Shown here: positions 31,260-32,847 of the stretch, piece by piece | How positions within the stretch are numbered: position 1 is the first letter of the stretch | Layout: each line of letters starts with the position of its first letter | NCBI GenBank assembly: GCA_023429565.1 | Contig: JAEZDJ010000066.1 | Location: forward strand, 1-32,847 | Origin: Actinomycetes bacterium | Lineage (GTDB): Bacteria; Actinomycetota; Coriobacteriia; Coriobacteriales; Eggerthellaceae | Length of the DNA stretch: 32,847 bases | Reading direction: 5' to 3' | Notes under the pieces: generated by a model | The model's input: only the letters and a program-made list of their open reading frames with translations | What the model was told of the DNA's origin: nothing | Databases searched by the model: none | Translations under genes and position numbers: made by a program

Positions 31260-32847
31260 ATGGCAGGATTTCTTTCCAAGCTGCTCACGCTCGGTGAGGG
31301 CAAGCAGCTGAAGAACTATGAGGCGACTGCGCAGAAAATCAACGGCCTAGAAGCCGATATGCAGGCAAAAAGCGACGAGGAGCTGCGTGCTCTCACCGCC
31401 GCCTTCCGCGAGCGGGCTGAGGCGGGGGAGGATCTCAAGAGCCTTTTGCCCGAGGCGTTTGCCACGGTGCGCGAGGCGTCGGTCAGGACGCTTGGCCTGA
31501 GACACTTCGACGTGCAGCTTATCGGCGGCATGGCCCTGAACGACGGGCAGATCGCCGAGATGAAGACCGGCGAGGGCAAGACGCTCGTGTCCACGCTTGC
31601 CGGATATCTGAACGCCCTTCCGGGCAACAACGTCCATATTGTGACGGTGAATGACTATCTGGCTCGCCGCGACAGCGAATGGATGGGCCAGATATATCGC
31701 TTCCTCGGCTTGGACGTGGGCCTCATCCAGAACGGCATGCGTCCCGACAAGAAGAAGCCCGCCTATCAGGCTGCGGTCACCTATGGCACCAACTCGGAGT
31801 TCGGCTTCGACTATCTGCGTGATAACATGGTGACCAGGGCGGACGCTCGCGTGCAGCGCGGCCATCATTTCGCCATCGTCGACGAGGTCGACTCCATCCT
31901 CATCGACGAGGCGCGTACGCCGCTCATCATATCGGGAGCGGGAACCCAGGCCGCCGACACGTACAACAAGTTTGCCCGCGTCATGCCAAGCTTGGTCTCG
32001 GAAGTCGACTTTGACATGGACGAAGCCAAGAAGACCATCAATGCCACTGAGAGCGGCCTTGAGAAGATCGAGGCCATGGTCGGGATCGACGACATCTACG
32101 CCGACCCTTCCGGACAGTTGGCGAACCATCTTCAACAGGCTTTGAAGGCACAGTTCCTGTTCCATCGCGACGTCGATTACGTCGTGGTGAACGGGGAAGT
32201 GAAGATCGTCGACGAGTTCACGGGCCGCATCATGGAGGGCCGCCGGTATTCCGAAGGCCTGCACCAGGCCCTCGAGGCGAAGGAACGCGTGCTCGTGCGC
32301 GAGGAGAACCAGACGCTCGCCACCATCACGCTGCAGAACTACTTCCGCCTTTACGAGAAGCTGTCGGGCATGACCGGCACGGCCATGACCGAAGATGCCG
32401 AGTTTCGCGAGATTTACAAGCTGCCGGTCGTGGCAATTCCTCCCAACAAGCCCGTCTCCCGCAAGGATGAAGACGATCTCATCTATCGCTCGATCGATGC
32501 CAAGTTCAACGCCGTGGCCGACGACGTTGCGGAACGCAATGCGAACGGCCAGCCCTGCCTCATCGGCACGGTGTCCATCGAGAGTTCCGAGAAGCTTTCC
32601 CGCCTGCTGGACAAGCGGGGGATTCGTCACGAGACGCTGAATGCGAAGAACCATGAGCGGGAGGCGCACATCATCGCACAGGCGGGCCGTGTGGGCGCTG
32701 TGACCATCGCCACCAACATGGCGGGCCGTGGCACCGACATCCTGCTGGGCGGCAACCCCGAGGTGCTTGCCGACGACGTGCTTCGTTCGCGCGGCTTTGA
32801 TCCCGAACTGGGTCCCGACGAGACGGCTGAGGAGGGACGTCCTCCCG
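31260..32847 (+). CDS. secA: Preprotein translocase ATPase SecA (3' end outside window)
   Basis: The frame from ATG 31260 runs open to the window end, 529 codons of a usual 800-950. It reads MAGFLSKLLTLGEGKQLKNYE, the standard SecA start. It holds LRHFDVQLIGGMAL (about 84-97), Walker A MKTGEGKTLV (about 100-109), VNDYLARRD (about 128), TNSEFGFDYLRDNM (about 177-190), the DEVDSILIDEARTPLIISG motif (about 207-225), FTGRIMEGRRYSEGLHQA (about 320) and MAGRGTDILLGGNP near the end. SecA drives secretion of proteins through SecYEG, including the lipoprotein MetQ in this window. An AGGA lies 13 bases before the ATG, a long spacing. Confidence 0.97.
   Translation, partial: MAGFLSKLLTLGEGKQLKNYEATAQKINGLEADMQAKSDEELRALTAAFRERAEAGEDLKSLLPEAFATVREASVRTLGLRHFDVQLIGGMALNDGQIAEMKTGEGKTLVSTLAGYLNALPGNNVHIVTVNDYLARRDSEWMGQIYRFLGLDVGLIQNGMRPDKKKPAYQAAVTYGTNSEFGFDYLRDNMVTRADARVQRGHHFAIVDEVDSILIDEARTPLIISGAGTQAADTYNKFARVMPSLVSEVDFDMDEAKKTINATESGLEKIEAMVGIDDIYADPSGQLANHLQQALKAQFLFHRDVDYVVVNGEVKIVDEFTGRIMEGRRYSEGLHQALEAKERVLVREENQTLATITLQNYFRLYEKLSGMTGTAMTEDAEFREIYKLPVVAIPPNKPVSRKDEDDLIYRSIDAKFNAVADDVAERNANGQPCLIGTVSIESSEKLSRLLDKRGIRHETLNAKNHEREAHIIAQAGRVGAVTIATNMAGRGTDILLGGNPEVLADDVLRSRGFDPELGPDETAEEGRPP

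Noticed and set aside
31347..32669. 440-codon open frame on the minus strand
   Set aside because: Antisense to secA, which is clearly the real gene although it has no stop inside the window.
1..32847. CRISPR array, tRNA or rRNA genes
   Set aside because: No regularly spaced repeats, cloverleaf or rRNA-like sequence was seen on reading the window; a tool search would be more sensitive for tRNA.

Overview
The window is GC-rich and densely packed, and it reads as a bacterial chromosome of the high-GC Gram-positive branch. The best guess is class Coriobacteriia (an Olsenella-, Collinsella- or Eggerthella-like bacterium). This rests on the rplU-rpmA-obgE-proB/proA-nadD-yqeK-rsfS gene order, an actinobacterial GlnR-like orphan regulator after glnA, a very large ATPase/SARP-type regulator and several transcripts that look leaderless. 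The placement is inference. No rRNA, tRNA or CRISPR array was found.

Layout. 1-2019: the C-terminal part of a large polytopic membrane protein, cut by the window edge. 2144-3687: an AT-richer AbiEi/AbiEii toxin-antitoxin pair under a perfect inverted repeat that covers its promoter. 3978-4337: a lone HPt phosphotransfer protein, followed by about 770 bp without genes but with strong inverted repeats. 8956-5109 (minus strand): a universal stress protein, then glycosyltransferase, DegT-type aminotransferase and phosphoglycosyl transferase, a small surface-glycan set. 9134-9345: a decayed tnpB end. 9380-11782: metN-metI-metQ. 12040-14089: glutamine synthetase and a GlnR-like regulator. 14320-16947: polA. 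17292-20714: rplU, rpmA, obgE, proB. 20874-22391 (minus): an amino-acid permease lying between proB and proA. 22981-26004: proA, nadD, yqeK, rsfS, tightly coupled. 28346-26040 (minus): a P1/DmpA-type peptidase and a ClC-type channel. 28544-31168: the ATPase/SARP regulator, divergent from the peptidase. 31260 to the end: the first 529 codons of secA.

The most striking object is the MetQ lipoprotein (10922-11782). It carries all recognisable MetQ/NlpA blocks in circularly permuted order. The block that normally forms the second half of the protein directly follows the lipobox cysteine. The normal first half follows it, and the protein stops at the hinge sequence that normally joins the two. Its partner MetN is also short and lacks the usual C-terminal methionine-sensing (NIL) domain, so this may be a methionine importer with altered architecture and altered feedback control.

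Other points of interest are three 11-bp-spaced GAAA(C/G) repeats at the glnA promoter beside a regulator with Glu in place of the phospho-Asp, the AbiE operator, alternative hairpins in the rplU leader, and a palindrome over the peptidase promoter. All functional calls come from reading the sequence and recalled family knowledge; no database search was run.
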